A DNA stretch of 64,000 bases from JBLHKS01 sp047620505 (GTDB lineage: Bacteria > Verrucomicrobiota > Verrucomicrobiia > Verrucomicrobiales > DEV007): the NCBI GenBank assembly GCA_047620505.1, contig JBLHKS010000006.1:35917-99916 (forward strand). Direction: 5' to 3'. The translations under genes and the position numbers were made by a program. The notes beneath the pieces were generated by a model. It searched no databases, was not told where the DNA came from, and was given only the letters and a program-made list of their open reading frames with translations. Positions 16,432 to 24,635 of the stretch are shown here, one piece after another. Position 1 is the first letter of the stretch; each line of letters opens with the position of its first letter.

Positions 16432-17022
16432 TCATTCTCGGGTCTTGCCGTCCATGATCATGGAATCGACCAAATCCCAGTCTGCCTGACGGAATTCCTC
16501 GTCATCAGCATCGTAGATTTCGAGGCCGCGCACCATCGCGCCGACGAATCCCCGGCTCGTTCGATTTGCCCAGCCAGTTGCGAGCCAGGAATCCATCGAG
16601 TTGGCTGGCGGTAGGGTTTTCAACTCTAGAACCATATTGTCTAACAACTCGAGAATCTCCGGATTCGTGTCTCCGGATGGCTGTGGTTGGGCTGCTCCTT
16701 TCCAAGCTCTTTCAAACGCATCCGCGAGCTTTGCAAAATCCAGATTTGAGCCAAGCCCAGCCAACTCAAACCGCATTCCGCTGAGCAAAACGGGCAACTC
16801 CGGCTCGGCTCCTTCGCCCACCAGCAGCTGCTGGAGAAAATCCGCCAAATCGTCCGTCGTTTCTGGGCGCGTTGCCGCTATTTCGGAGAAATCCGGTGTC
16901 GGGCCTTCGTCCTCGCCGCCTGACCAATCGCAGGCTTCGCAAAAGTGCTCGTAGAGCATTCGGCCAGTTCCCGTTGTCTTCAGCGTTTCAACGTTACCGC
17001 CGCACTTTGGACAGGTTTTCAT
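16432..17022 (-). CDS. Hypothetical protein with N-terminal zinc ribbon
   Basis: ATG 17022 gives 196 residues beginning MKTCPKCGGNVE, with a second pair in HFCEACDW, so four cysteines form a zinc ribbon in the first 35 residues. The rest is acidic and helical, with no membrane segment. DFLQQLLVGEG at about residues 61-71 holds a perfect palindrome copy (16822). An upstream in-frame ATG at 17052 is also possible. It is convergent with dgt and divergent from the M19 peptidase homologue. No function is assigned. Confidence 0.7.
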   Translation of the reverse strand: MKTCPKCGGNVETLKTTGTGRMLYEHFCEACDWSGGEDEGPTPDFSEIAATRPETTDDLADFLQQLLVGEGAEPELPVLLSGMRFELAGLGSNLDFAKLADAFERAWKGAAQPQPSGDTNPEILELLDNMVLELKTLPPANSMDSWLATGWANRTSRGFVGAMVRGLEIYDADDEEFRQADWDLVDSMIMDGKTRE

Positions 17023-17111
17023 GAAGCCGAAGCCTGGCACGATCTCTGGCATGATCCAGGCCCGCGTTGCGATGACGCTTGCGAAATTCACGCACTCGAT
17101 CAACTTCCGGC

Positions 17112-18161
17112 ATGCATCGGGTAAATAGTTTGATTGGTTTGATTTTGCTCGCGGGTTTGGCGACTGGGCTCGGTCAAAGCGCAGAAGAGTTCTTCGCGAA
17201 CAATATTGTGATCGACGGAACGGGCGCTCCCAACAAACGCGCGGGATCGGCCTTGCACATTTATCCGCGGAGCCCGGATGGCTCGAGCGACTTCGCGGAG
17301 CTGATCGAGAGCGCGGGCGTCAACGTCTCCATTTTGAGCATCCGAAATTACGAAAGTCTGGCGAATTGGAACCGGCAGATCGAGAGCGGGCGCTACAGAA
17401 ATTTGCGCATCGTCAGGGAATTTGGCGATCTCGAAACGGCATACAAAAACAAGGAGTATGCGTTGGTTTTTTATGTGCAGACGCCCTGGCCACTTGGAGG
17501 AAGAGTCGAGCCGATCAAGGAGTGGTACGATGATGGGCTTCGGCTGTTTCAAATCGTTTACGGCTCGACTTTTCCAGTCGCGGCCGAGGACAAACTGGGC
17601 ACGGGTTGCAGTCGCGAAGACCCGGATGACGAATCTGATGGGCTGACTTCGCTTGGTCAAAAGGTTGTGGCCGAACTCAACCGCCTCAACATGATCGTCG
17701 ATGTCTCGCATTGCAATCGGCAGACCACACTCGACACGATCGCGCTCTCAAAAACGCCAGTTGTCGCTACCCACGCTGGCTGTGCCGAGCTAACGCCTGT
17801 GAAGCGCAATAAATCCGATGAGGAGATCCGAGCGATCGCCAAAAGCGGGGGAGTTTTCGGTGTGACGCCCATCGGCTGGATGCTGACCGAGGATCGCGAT
17901 TCGGTTTCGATAGACGATTTCGTCAAACATCTTGAGCACGCGATCAGCGTTGGAGGGATCGATCACGTCGCGATCTCTACGGACGGTCCGCGCAACGGTT
18001 GGACGGCGGAATCCGGTCACTATCCCGGCGAGCTGATGGACTCCGAGCGCCGTTGGTTTCATCTTTATGATGCGCTGAAAAAGAGGGGACACTCGAACGA
18101 AGATCTTGCGAAAATTTTCGGTCGCAACTGGCTGCGGGTTCTCAAGCAGGTTTTGGATTGA
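17112..18161 (+). CDS. Secreted M19 (renal dipeptidase) family protein, probably altered active site
   Basis: From ATG 17112 this is 349 residues with a signal peptide at 1-22 (ILLAGLATGLGQ). The M19 fold is recognisable: VDVSHCNRQT (H200) and PVVATHAGCAEL (H221) match the two histidine strands, and DHVAISTDGP matches the late metal-site motif. The usual N-terminal HxD zinc pair is replaced by VIDGTGAP, and I do not see the expected glutamate. The protein may not be a dinuclear zinc dipeptidase; an alternative hydrolase or a non-catalytic role is possible. It contains no palindrome copy. Confidence 0.8.
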   Translation: MHRVNSLIGLILLAGLATGLGQSAEEFFANNIVIDGTGAPNKRAGSALHIYPRSPDGSSDFAELIESAGVNVSILSIRNYESLANWNRQIESGRYRNLRIVREFGDLETAYKNKEYALVFYVQTPWPLGGRVEPIKEWYDDGLRLFQIVYGSTFPVAAEDKLGTGCSREDPDDESDGLTSLGQKVVAELNRLNMIVDVSHCNRQTTLDTIALSKTPVVATHAGCAELTPVKRNKSDEEIRAIAKSGGVFGVTPIGWMLTEDRDSVSIDDFVKHLEHAISVGGIDHVAISTDGPRNGWTAESGHYPGELMDSERRWFHLYDALKKRGHSNEDLAKIFGRNWLRVLKQVLD

Positions 18162-18284
18162 GGCGGTCAGCGACCGATTTTCGAACAAACTTTCAATAGC
18201 TTCGTCACAAACCGGAGCCAGGCGACAATCTCGTCCACCCGCAGAAACGAAGTACGAAATCACGATGACGAAAGAAACTCAGCC

Positions 18285-18927
18285 ATGTCTGCCTTCATCA
18301 AATATCCGCGTACTTTGCACCTGCCCTGGTCCCCCGGGAGCACGAATGACGATTGCTTCCTGAACGGCGTTTCTCATTTCGAGGGCCGTGAAGTCGTGGT
18401 AACCGAGAAGCTCGATGGCGAGAACACTTCGATGTACCGTGGCGGGATTCACGCACGCACGCTCGATTGATGGGCGGCATCATCCTTCGCGCGATTGGGT
18501 CAAGGCTTTGCACGGCCAGATCGCCAGCGAAATCCCGGAAGGCTGGAGGCTTTGCGGCGAAAACGTTTTTGCCCAGCATTCGGTCGTTTACCTCGATCTT
18601 GAGAGCTACTTTTACCTGTTTTCGATCTGGACGGAGGAAAACGAGTCGCTTAGCTGGGACGAAACCCGCGAATGGGCGGATTTGTTAGGTTTAGAAACCG
18701 CGCCAGAATTGTTTCGTGGCGAATGGGACGAGGACGCGATTCGTGCGATCGAAATCGATCCGGTTCTACAAGAAGGCTATGTCGTTCGCGTGATAGATCG
18801 CTTCACGTATAACGATTTTTCGACCTCGCTGGCGAAGTGGGTTCGCAAAGGCCACGTGCAGACCGATCAGAACTGGATGTTCGCCGAAATCAAGCCCAAC
18901 CGACTCAAGGAGGACGAGGAAGAATGA
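18285..18927 (+). pseudogene. RNA ligase family gene (DRB0094-like) split by a frameshift
   Basis: Frame 1 from ATG 18285 encodes the ligase N-terminus including the nucleotidyl-transfer lysine motif EKLDGE (K42), then hits TGA at 18468-18470. The +1 frame continues the same protein: GRHHPSRDWVKALHGQIASEIPEGWRLCGENVF to the C-terminus, ending at 18927. Skipping one base at 18468 restores a complete protein of about 214 residues. It could be a real disruption, a sequencing error, or +1 recoding at GAT TGA. The stop overlaps the start of the HD-polynucleotide kinase (ATGA), so the pair is translationally coupled and forms an end-healing and sealing cassette. Both halves remain well conserved, arguing against old decay. 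Confidence 0.8.
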
Positions 18928-20138
18928 AGATCGTCGACCAGATTCGAAACCAGCAGCTGCTGGCACCGAGCGATTTGCTCGATGCCCTGACGGAGGCGTT
19001 TCCGTTGATCGAGCGCATGGCTGAAACGCCACAGGAGCCGGAGTGGCATGCTGAGGGCAATGTCAGGATTCACACCGAGCGCGTGATCGAGGAACTTTAC
19101 GGTGTGCTCGAAAACGAGGGCGCGGATCTCGCCGCTTCCGAGCGACTGGCTTTGATCCTCGGCGCGGCGTTGCACGACATCGGCAAGACCCTGACAACGC
19201 GCGAAGAAGAGCGCGAGGGGAAGATGCGGATCGTCTCGCCACGTCACACGGAGCGGGGCCGAAGTTTCTGCGCGCCAAGAATGCCGATTCTGGGTTTGTC
19301 AGGGCAGGAAGCGAAGACGGTGCTCAGCGTAATCGGCCGGCATCACGCGCCGAAGAGTCTGGTGATGCGTAACGCGCCGACCTCTGCCTGGTGGCGGCTT
19401 TCGCGAAGCATCGAACCGCGTTTGATCTACCTTTTCGAACTCGCTGACATGCGGGGGCGCGACGTGGCGGGTGGCGATGATTCCGAGGCGTTCGAGATCC
19501 TCGAACTCTATCGCGAAGGAGCGAAGGAAGCTGGCGTCTGGCGCGTCACCGATCCTTATGCGGATTGGCGCGAACGAATCCGCGGGCTGGTTCCGGAAAC
19601 CGCGCTCGACTACGTTTTAAGCGAGGCGATTCGCGATTTTGAGGTTGGTCGGATTTTCACGCCGGACGAAGCGGTCACGCGGACTTTCGAGCACCGCGAA
19701 AACCACGGCGAAGTACTCGTGACCTGCGCGCCAAGCGGCTCAGGCAAGTCGACCTGGGTTGAGAAAAACTGCGCCGATTTTGAGCGCGTCAGCCTGGATC
19801 AAATCCGTGAAGAGCTCACGGGAAACCGGGCTGATCAGTCGAAAAATGGCGAAGTGATGCAGCTCGCCAAAGAGCGCCTGCGGGTCGGCTTGCGAGCGAA
19901 AAAGCGACTCGTTTGGGACGCTACGACGATCCGGACAGACGGCCGAGCGATGGTGATCGACCTCGCCCACGATTACCACGCGGCTACGCGCATCGTCGCT
20001 TTTGGCTGTGCGCCGGATCTGCTTCTGGCGCGCAATCGGGCTCGGAAAAATCCAGTTCAGTCCAAAATTCTCGAACGACAGCTGGATCGGCTCCAATGGC
20101 CAGAAATTTGGGAGGCGCACGAGGTTGAAATGGTCTAA
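18924..20138 (+). CDS. HD phosphoesterase - polynucleotide kinase fusion (HD-Pnk)
   Basis: This is 404 residues from ATG 18924, overlapping the ligase stop by 4 bp. The N-terminal HD domain shows H50 (RIHTERV) and H84-D85 (LHDIGK). The C-terminal P-loop kinase has Walker A APSGSGKST at about residues 269-277 and VWDATTIRTD typical of the T4 Pnk-like kinase group. Runella HD-Pnk, with this architecture, removes 2',3' phosphates and phosphorylates 5'-OH ends. With the adjacent ligase it would repair RNA or DNA breaks carrying such ends, as left by ribotoxins or anticodon nucleases. NQQLLAP near the N-terminus contains a perfect palindrome copy at 18951. Confidence 0.88.
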   Translation: MKIVDQIRNQQLLAPSDLLDALTEAFPLIERMAETPQEPEWHAEGNVRIHTERVIEELYGVLENEGADLAASERLALILGAALHDIGKTLTTREEEREGKMRIVSPRHTERGRSFCAPRMPILGLSGQEAKTVLSVIGRHHAPKSLVMRNAPTSAWWRLSRSIEPRLIYLFELADMRGRDVAGGDDSEAFEILELYREGAKEAGVWRVTDPYADWRERIRGLVPETALDYVLSEAIRDFEVGRIFTPDEAVTRTFEHRENHGEVLVTCAPSGSGKSTWVEKNCADFERVSLDQIREELTGNRADQSKNGEVMQLAKERLRVGLRAKKRLVWDATTIRTDGRAMVIDLAHDYHAATRIVAFGCAPDLLLARNRARKNPVQSKILERQLDRLQWPEIWEAHEVEMV

Positions 20139-20254
20139 AAACCAAGATTTATCGCAAAAGCGAGAATAAAATGCGCGCCGTTCAGATTTGAAATCGACAA
20201 ATCGATCGTATCTGTTTTAATCAATTGCACAGATTCTGATCATTTTTTGACTTC

Positions 20255-21412
20255 ATGCCCCGCCTTCCCTATCCCGGCTTACGTCCGTACGAAAAAGCCG
20301 AAGCGTCCTACTTTTGTGGGCGCGGCGGCGAAATTTCCGTGCTGGTTGATTCTTTTAAAGAACAGGCCGCCGATCGCGGCAAATTGATGGTGATTTACGG
20401 GCCGAGCGGGGTTGGAAAGACTTCGCTCGTTTTTGCCGGTCTTTGGCCGCTTATTCGCGTGGCTAACGACGTCGCCAGAATGGAACACCTCGTTCCGAAT
20501 CCTACGGAAGATCTCCTTGGTTTTACCCAGCGGGTCCGACTGCTGGTTGGCCGTCTCTCGGGATCAAGCAGCGATCGCCCACTGGTTTTCATCGATGATC
20601 TCGACCAGCTTTTTGGTTTCCCAATGGAAGGGGAAATCGATGACGAGACTGCTAACATTCTCGTCAACTGGCTGGAATTCCTCGCTCAAGCGACCAAACG
20701 CGGCTTGGCCCGAATTGTAATCGGGATTCGCGAGCCGTGGTCTCGATTTCTCGAGGAAGCGCCGAACAGCCGTTCGTTTCTGGAAACTCGGATGGAGTTT
20801 TTCCGGTTAAATTTCATGAGCGCTGCTGGTTTTGAGGAGTTTCTTCAGAAGCCGATCGAACGCTGGAAAAACGCCCCTGGCGGCGGCGGCGAAATGATCG
20901 ATACGCTGTTTTTTAAGCAGTTTTTCTATGAAATGAGTGCGAATCCGGGCGCGCTCCCGTTGGCCAATTTGATGATGCAGACGATCCTGGCTGCTGGCGA
21001 AAAGAAGCGCGCGGCAACCTACGATTCTTACGTCCAGAAGGGTGGCCTGATTGGGTTCATTCTCGAATACGCTGAAAAGACTTTTCTGGGTTGGCCAAAA
21101 GATCTTCAGAAACGGCTGCCGATTTTCACCGAGCTTTTTCGCGCCGCGCAGACTGAAAATTCGGAGCACGGAGTGCGGAGCGCGATGGCTAAGCCGCTTG
21201 TTGCCGATCCTGACACTCGCGAAATCGCGGGGCATCTTTTGATTGCTCGGCTGCTCTGCATCAAGGGCGATCGCTGGGAAAACGCAGAGTTTCAAGTCTG
21301 CCATGACCAGTTTCTGGAAGACTGGGATCGGACAGCGAGGCCTGAGTCCGAACGACTTGCGGAACGACAAGCTCAGGACACCGGCGAGTCGTTTCGCGCG
21401 ATGGCGAGCTGA
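20255..21412 (+). CDS. Stand-alone nSTAND-type NTPase
   Basis: This is 385 residues starting MPRLPYPGLRPYEKAEASYFCGR, the typical opening of the nSTAND1 domain. Walker A GPSGVGKT lies at residues 49-56 and Walker B LVFIDDLDQL at about 110-119. STAND NTPases normally sit between an effector and a repeat sensor domain; here the protein ends soon after the ATPase, with no effector or sensor visible. It could act with a separate effector or be a truncated relic. The region before it (20139-20254) is AT-rich. Its last 40 bp overlap the convergent glycosyltransferase gene. It has no palindrome copy. Confidence 0.8.
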   Translation: MPRLPYPGLRPYEKAEASYFCGRGGEISVLVDSFKEQAADRGKLMVIYGPSGVGKTSLVFAGLWPLIRVANDVARMEHLVPNPTEDLLGFTQRVRLLVGRLSGSSSDRPLVFIDDLDQLFGFPMEGEIDDETANILVNWLEFLAQATKRGLARIVIGIREPWSRFLEEAPNSRSFLETRMEFFRLNFMSAAGFEEFLQKPIERWKNAPGGGGEMIDTLFFKQFFYEMSANPGALPLANLMMQTILAAGEKKRAATYDSYVQKGGLIGFILEYAEKTFLGWPKDLQKRLPIFTELFRAAQTENSEHGVRSAMAKPLVADPDTREIAGHLLIARLLCIKGDRWENAEFQVCHDQFLEDWDRTARPESERLAERQAQDTGESFRAMAS

Positions 21413-22545
21413 GATTGCGAGGGCGCGAGAAGCTCCTCGGCAATGATTTCAGCTCCATTGGCTGGTTTCAATCCGGGGCTCAAGGGTAACGAGCCGTCCT
21501 TTGCCCAGAGTCTGCCGAGGTCGTCCAGTTTTCTCGCGATTTCGCGCGGTGAACGTGAACATTCACCTAGATTGTTCTTGATCACAAAATCGACGTTAGG
21601 AGCTTCCTGCCCAGGAAGATAATTATAGATCAAGATCCGTGTGCCGACGGTAACCGCTTCCATCAGCGAATTTGGGCTTGCCTTGATCAACGCCAGGTCG
21701 GCTGCGGCGAACATTTCGGGCAGGTTCTGGATGAATTCGTGAAGATGGAAGTTCGTCGGCAGCTGCTGGTTCTGAAGTTGATCGAAAAGTGGCTCATTTT
21801 TACCGCAAATGATGTGAAAATCGATCTCGCTGGAAACGGAGAGGAGATGCGGAACGAGTCTCGTGATTCCCATGCCGTCCGCGCCGCCGACGCAGACTAC
21901 GGTCATTCGCTCAAAGCCGAATTCTGAGCGCAAAGCCTGCTTTTGGTCGCGGATCTGAAAGAGTCGCGGAGTGAGCGGGAAGCCGGAAATCATGAGTTTT
22001 GATTCCGGGATTTTGTGGCCGACTGCGATGCGGTGAAGTTCTTCGGTAGGCACAAAATAGCGGTCAGCACCGTGGGAAAACCAGCTGGCGTGTCCGTAGA
22101 CGAGATCCGTGACCACGGTAACGACTTGAGGTCGGATCGGCAGCTTTCGAATCGCGTTGAAGGTTAGTTTTGTGAGGCAGGGATGGAGGACGACGACGAG
22201 GTCCGGCGCATGAGCTTCGATCAGCCTGCGCATCGGGGGACGAGAGCTGCGTTCAAGCGGGTAACTGATGATCTCGGACCAAATTCGGCCGTTTGTGGCG
22301 TGGAAAAACGCGCCCCAGAGGTTTCGATGCTGCGACCAGTGCGTGTAGAGCTTAGGCATGTGCGGCAGGGGAAAAACGCCCGCTTCGACGAGTCCGTCGA
22401 CGATCTCGATCTCGAGATCCGGGTCCCTCGCCAGCATCGCTTCACTCAAAGCGTTAGCGCCGGCCAGGTGCCCGCCGCCGGTCCTCGATATCAGCATCAG
22501 AACGCGGCGGACGGGCGTTTCCTTCTTGTTTTTCGAGCCAATCAT
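21373..22545 (-). CDS. MGDG synthase/MurG-like glycosyltransferase (GT28)
   Basis: This is 390 residues. VLMLISRTGGGHLAGANAL near the N-terminus is the glycine-rich opening of monogalactosyldiacylglycerol synthase-type GT28 enzymes. The C-terminal half has the nucleotide-sugar region: VCVGGADGMGI, then FAAADLALIKASPNSLMEAVTVGTRILIYNYLPGQE. A role in glycolipid synthesis at the inner membrane is likely, with the acceptor unknown. It is divergent from the lactonase gene across a 130-bp gap holding an intergenic palindrome copy. A near copy at 21757 encodes NQQLP. Confidence 0.82.
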   Translation of the reverse strand: MIGSKNKKETPVRRVLMLISRTGGGHLAGANALSEAMLARDPDLEIEIVDGLVEAGVFPLPHMPKLYTHWSQHRNLWGAFFHATNGRIWSEIISYPLERSSRPPMRRLIEAHAPDLVVVLHPCLTKLTFNAIRKLPIRPQVVTVVTDLVYGHASWFSHGADRYFVPTEELHRIAVGHKIPESKLMISGFPLTPRLFQIRDQKQALRSEFGFERMTVVCVGGADGMGITRLVPHLLSVSSEIDFHIICGKNEPLFDQLQNQQLPTNFHLHEFIQNLPEMFAAADLALIKASPNSLMEAVTVGTRILIYNYLPGQEAPNVDFVIKNNLGECSRSPREIARKLDDLGRLWAKDGSLPLSPGLKPANGAEIIAEELLAPSQSQLAIARNDSPVS

Positions 22546-22561
22546 CGAGTTTAAACCTGCT

Positions 22562-22573
22562 CAGCAGCTGCTG
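22562..22573. repeat. Intergenic perfect copy of the iterated palindrome
   Basis: CAGCAGCTGCTG lies between the divergent starts of the glycosyltransferase (22545) and the lactonase (22676), 17 bp before the former. It is the only perfect copy in this window that falls outside any proposed coding sequence. Confidence 0.8.
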
Positions 22574-22675
22574 ACAGATTCGCTGGGAGGTTGGCCCGAA
22601 CGTTGCTTTCTCTCAAGTTGCGAATCCTCAAAAATCATCGTGACAAATTATAGAGTTTCGCCCATCCTCGGCAAA

Positions 22676-23797
22676 ATGAAGAAAACGTGGGCAACTCTGA
22701 TGATGGCCCTGTTAGGATGCGTCGCTTCCTGGGCCGAAACGGCAAAGGTTTATGTGGCAGGCGGGGGAGGAATTCATCTTTTAGAACTGGATTTGGAAAC
22801 CGGTGTGCTCGTCTCGAAAGGCGTTAGCGCTGAGCTCGCTGCGGCGTCGTTTCTCGCCGTTCATCCAAACGGCTGGTTCCTTTTCGCGGCCAACAACGAT
22901 GGCGATCGCAAGACTGGAAAGTCGAGTCATGCGGTGTCGTTTTTTATCGAACCGGGGAGCGGAAAACTTCACGAAATGAATGCCGTGGAGACTGGCGGAA
23001 CGGCCTCGTCCTACGTTGAACTCGATGCTCGTGGTCGAATCGCGCTGGTGGCGAATTTCGGCGGCGGATCGATCGCGACTTTCCAAATTGGACTGGATGG
23101 AAAACTGAGCGAACGCGTCTCGCTGGCGCAACACGAAGGCTCCAGCGTGAAACTTCCGGTTCAGTCCGAGCCGCATCCGCATGCGATTCGAATCTCGCCG
23201 GATCAACGCTTCGCCTACGCTCCGGATATGGGGACAGACGAAGTTTTTATCTACGGCTTAGATCATGCGAATGCTAAGCTGGTTCCGACCTTGAATCCTT
23301 ACGCAAAAGTGAATGAAGGAAGCGGGCCGAGGCATTTTGACTTTCACCCGACGGCTGCGTTCGCCTACTTGATTAACCAAATTTCCTCTGAAATCACGGT
23401 CTTTAAACGTGATGTCGAGAATGGATCGCTCACGGCGGTTCAGACGGTCGGAAGTCTTCCCAAAGACTTCGTTGGGAATAATTCGACGGCCGAAATCCGA
23501 GTTCATCCGAGTGGGAAATTTGTCTACGGCTCGAATCGCGGGCACAACTCGATCGCGGTTTTCAAAATCGATGAAACCAGCGGCCTTCTCACTTTGGTTG
23601 AGCACGAGCCGACGCGCGGCGAATCTCCTCGGCATTTCGCGATCGATCCAGATGGAAAGTGGCTGATCGCAGGGAATCAAAAGAGCGGATCGCTCGCGGT
23701 GTTTTCGATCGACTCGGGAACAGGCGAGCTGACTGCGGTAGGCGACGTGCTCGAAATTCCAGGGCCGCGTTGCATCGTGATTCCGCGATCGAACTGA
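22676..23797 (+). CDS. Secreted lactonase-family seven-bladed beta-propeller (6-phosphogluconolactonase-like)
   Basis: From ATG 22676 (MKKTWATLMM) this is 373 residues with a signal peptide to about residue 22 (VASWAETAKVYV). Propeller repeats are clear: FLAVHPNGWFLFAANN, YVELDARGRIALVANFGGGSIATF, PHPHAIRISPDQRFAYAPDMG, PRHFDFHPTAAFAYLINQ and RVHPSGKFVYGSNRGHNSIAVF. The family includes cytosolic phosphogluconolactonases, but a signal peptide makes a periplasmic sugar-lactone role more likely. An upstream extension of the frame to 22358 is antisense to the glycosyltransferase and not credible. Confidence 0.87.
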   Translation: MKKTWATLMMALLGCVASWAETAKVYVAGGGGIHLLELDLETGVLVSKGVSAELAAASFLAVHPNGWFLFAANNDGDRKTGKSSHAVSFFIEPGSGKLHEMNAVETGGTASSYVELDARGRIALVANFGGGSIATFQIGLDGKLSERVSLAQHEGSSVKLPVQSEPHPHAIRISPDQRFAYAPDMGTDEVFIYGLDHANAKLVPTLNPYAKVNEGSGPRHFDFHPTAAFAYLINQISSEITVFKRDVENGSLTAVQTVGSLPKDFVGNNSTAEIRVHPSGKFVYGSNRGHNSIAVFKIDETSGLLTLVEHEPTRGESPRHFAIDPDGKWLIAGNQKSGSLAVFSIDSGTGELTAVGDVLEIPGPRCIVIPRSN

Positions 23798-23859
23798 GGC
23801 GAAATGCTGCAATCGCGATTTTTCGTTCGAGGAAGTTCGAATCTGGCTAAATTGAGGAG

Positions 23860-24597
23860 ATGACCCGAGCTCCCTCCCTGTTTCTCGCGATACTTTTTTT
23901 GTTTGCTTCGGCCAGCAGCTGCTGGGCCGCAAAGTGGGGTCAAGAGGATGGGACGGGAATTTACGGCGATGCTGTGAAATACGATTTCGCGTCGAAGGAG
24001 CTAACGATTCTCAAGGACAGCGACGGGAAGGAGCTCATCATCAGCGGAAGCGATTTGAACTTCGCGAGCAAATGTCGGTTGATTGCGAGTAGTCAGGCTT
24101 TTCGGAAGGCCCTCAAGAATCATCGTCCGCCGATGTTTCCGATTTTGATGGTGATTCTCTTCGGGGTGCTCGCAACGGCGATCCCGATTTTTGTGGGGCT
24201 CTGGGGTGGTGCTCAGGTGCTGGGCTCGGTCGCGGGAGTCGGGCGACACCTGAAGGCGTTCGGCAAAGTGATCATCGTCGTAGCGGTTCAAATCGCCGTC
24301 ACTTTTCTCGGCTTGTTAGTCATGGATTCCGACGCACCGATCATTCCAGACAAGGATGCCGACTTCCTGCTGATCATGATGGTCATGGTTTTGGGGCTGC
24401 TGGCGATCGCGTTGGTGTTGAGCATTCACTACAAACGCTCCTACCGGGCTGGACTGGGAATCACGCTTCTTGGTGGAGTTTTCGCCGCAATCGTTGGCAC
24501 TGCGATGATGTTGGTCGGGCTGTATTTTCTGCTGAAAGTCGACACGGTAGACAGGCTGATCACTCGATTCGTTTTCGAACCGATGGGCTGGTTCTGA
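23860..24597 (+). CDS. Membrane protein of unknown function
   Basis: This is 245 residues from ATG 23860, preceded by a good ribosome binding site (GAGGAG). A signal peptide runs to about residue 23 (FASASSCWAAK), with SSC from the perfect palindrome copy at 23913. A soluble segment to residue 90 precedes about four membrane helices at roughly 93-115, 132-152, 167-187 and 195-222. I do not recognise a family. It lies 62 bp after the lactonase gene on the same strand. Confidence 0.65.
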   Translation: MTRAPSLFLAILFLFASASSCWAAKWGQEDGTGIYGDAVKYDFASKELTILKDSDGKELIISGSDLNFASKCRLIASSQAFRKALKNHRPPMFPILMVILFGVLATAIPIFVGLWGGAQVLGSVAGVGRHLKAFGKVIIVVAVQIAVTFLGLLVMDSDAPIIPDKDADFLLIMMVMVLGLLAIALVLSIHYKRSYRAGLGITLLGGVFAAIVGTAMMLVGLYFLLKVDTVDRLITRFVFEPMGWF

Positions 24598-24635
24598 CTT
24601 GGCTTTCAGGTGATCGGAAGACTTTGCTCAAGCCC

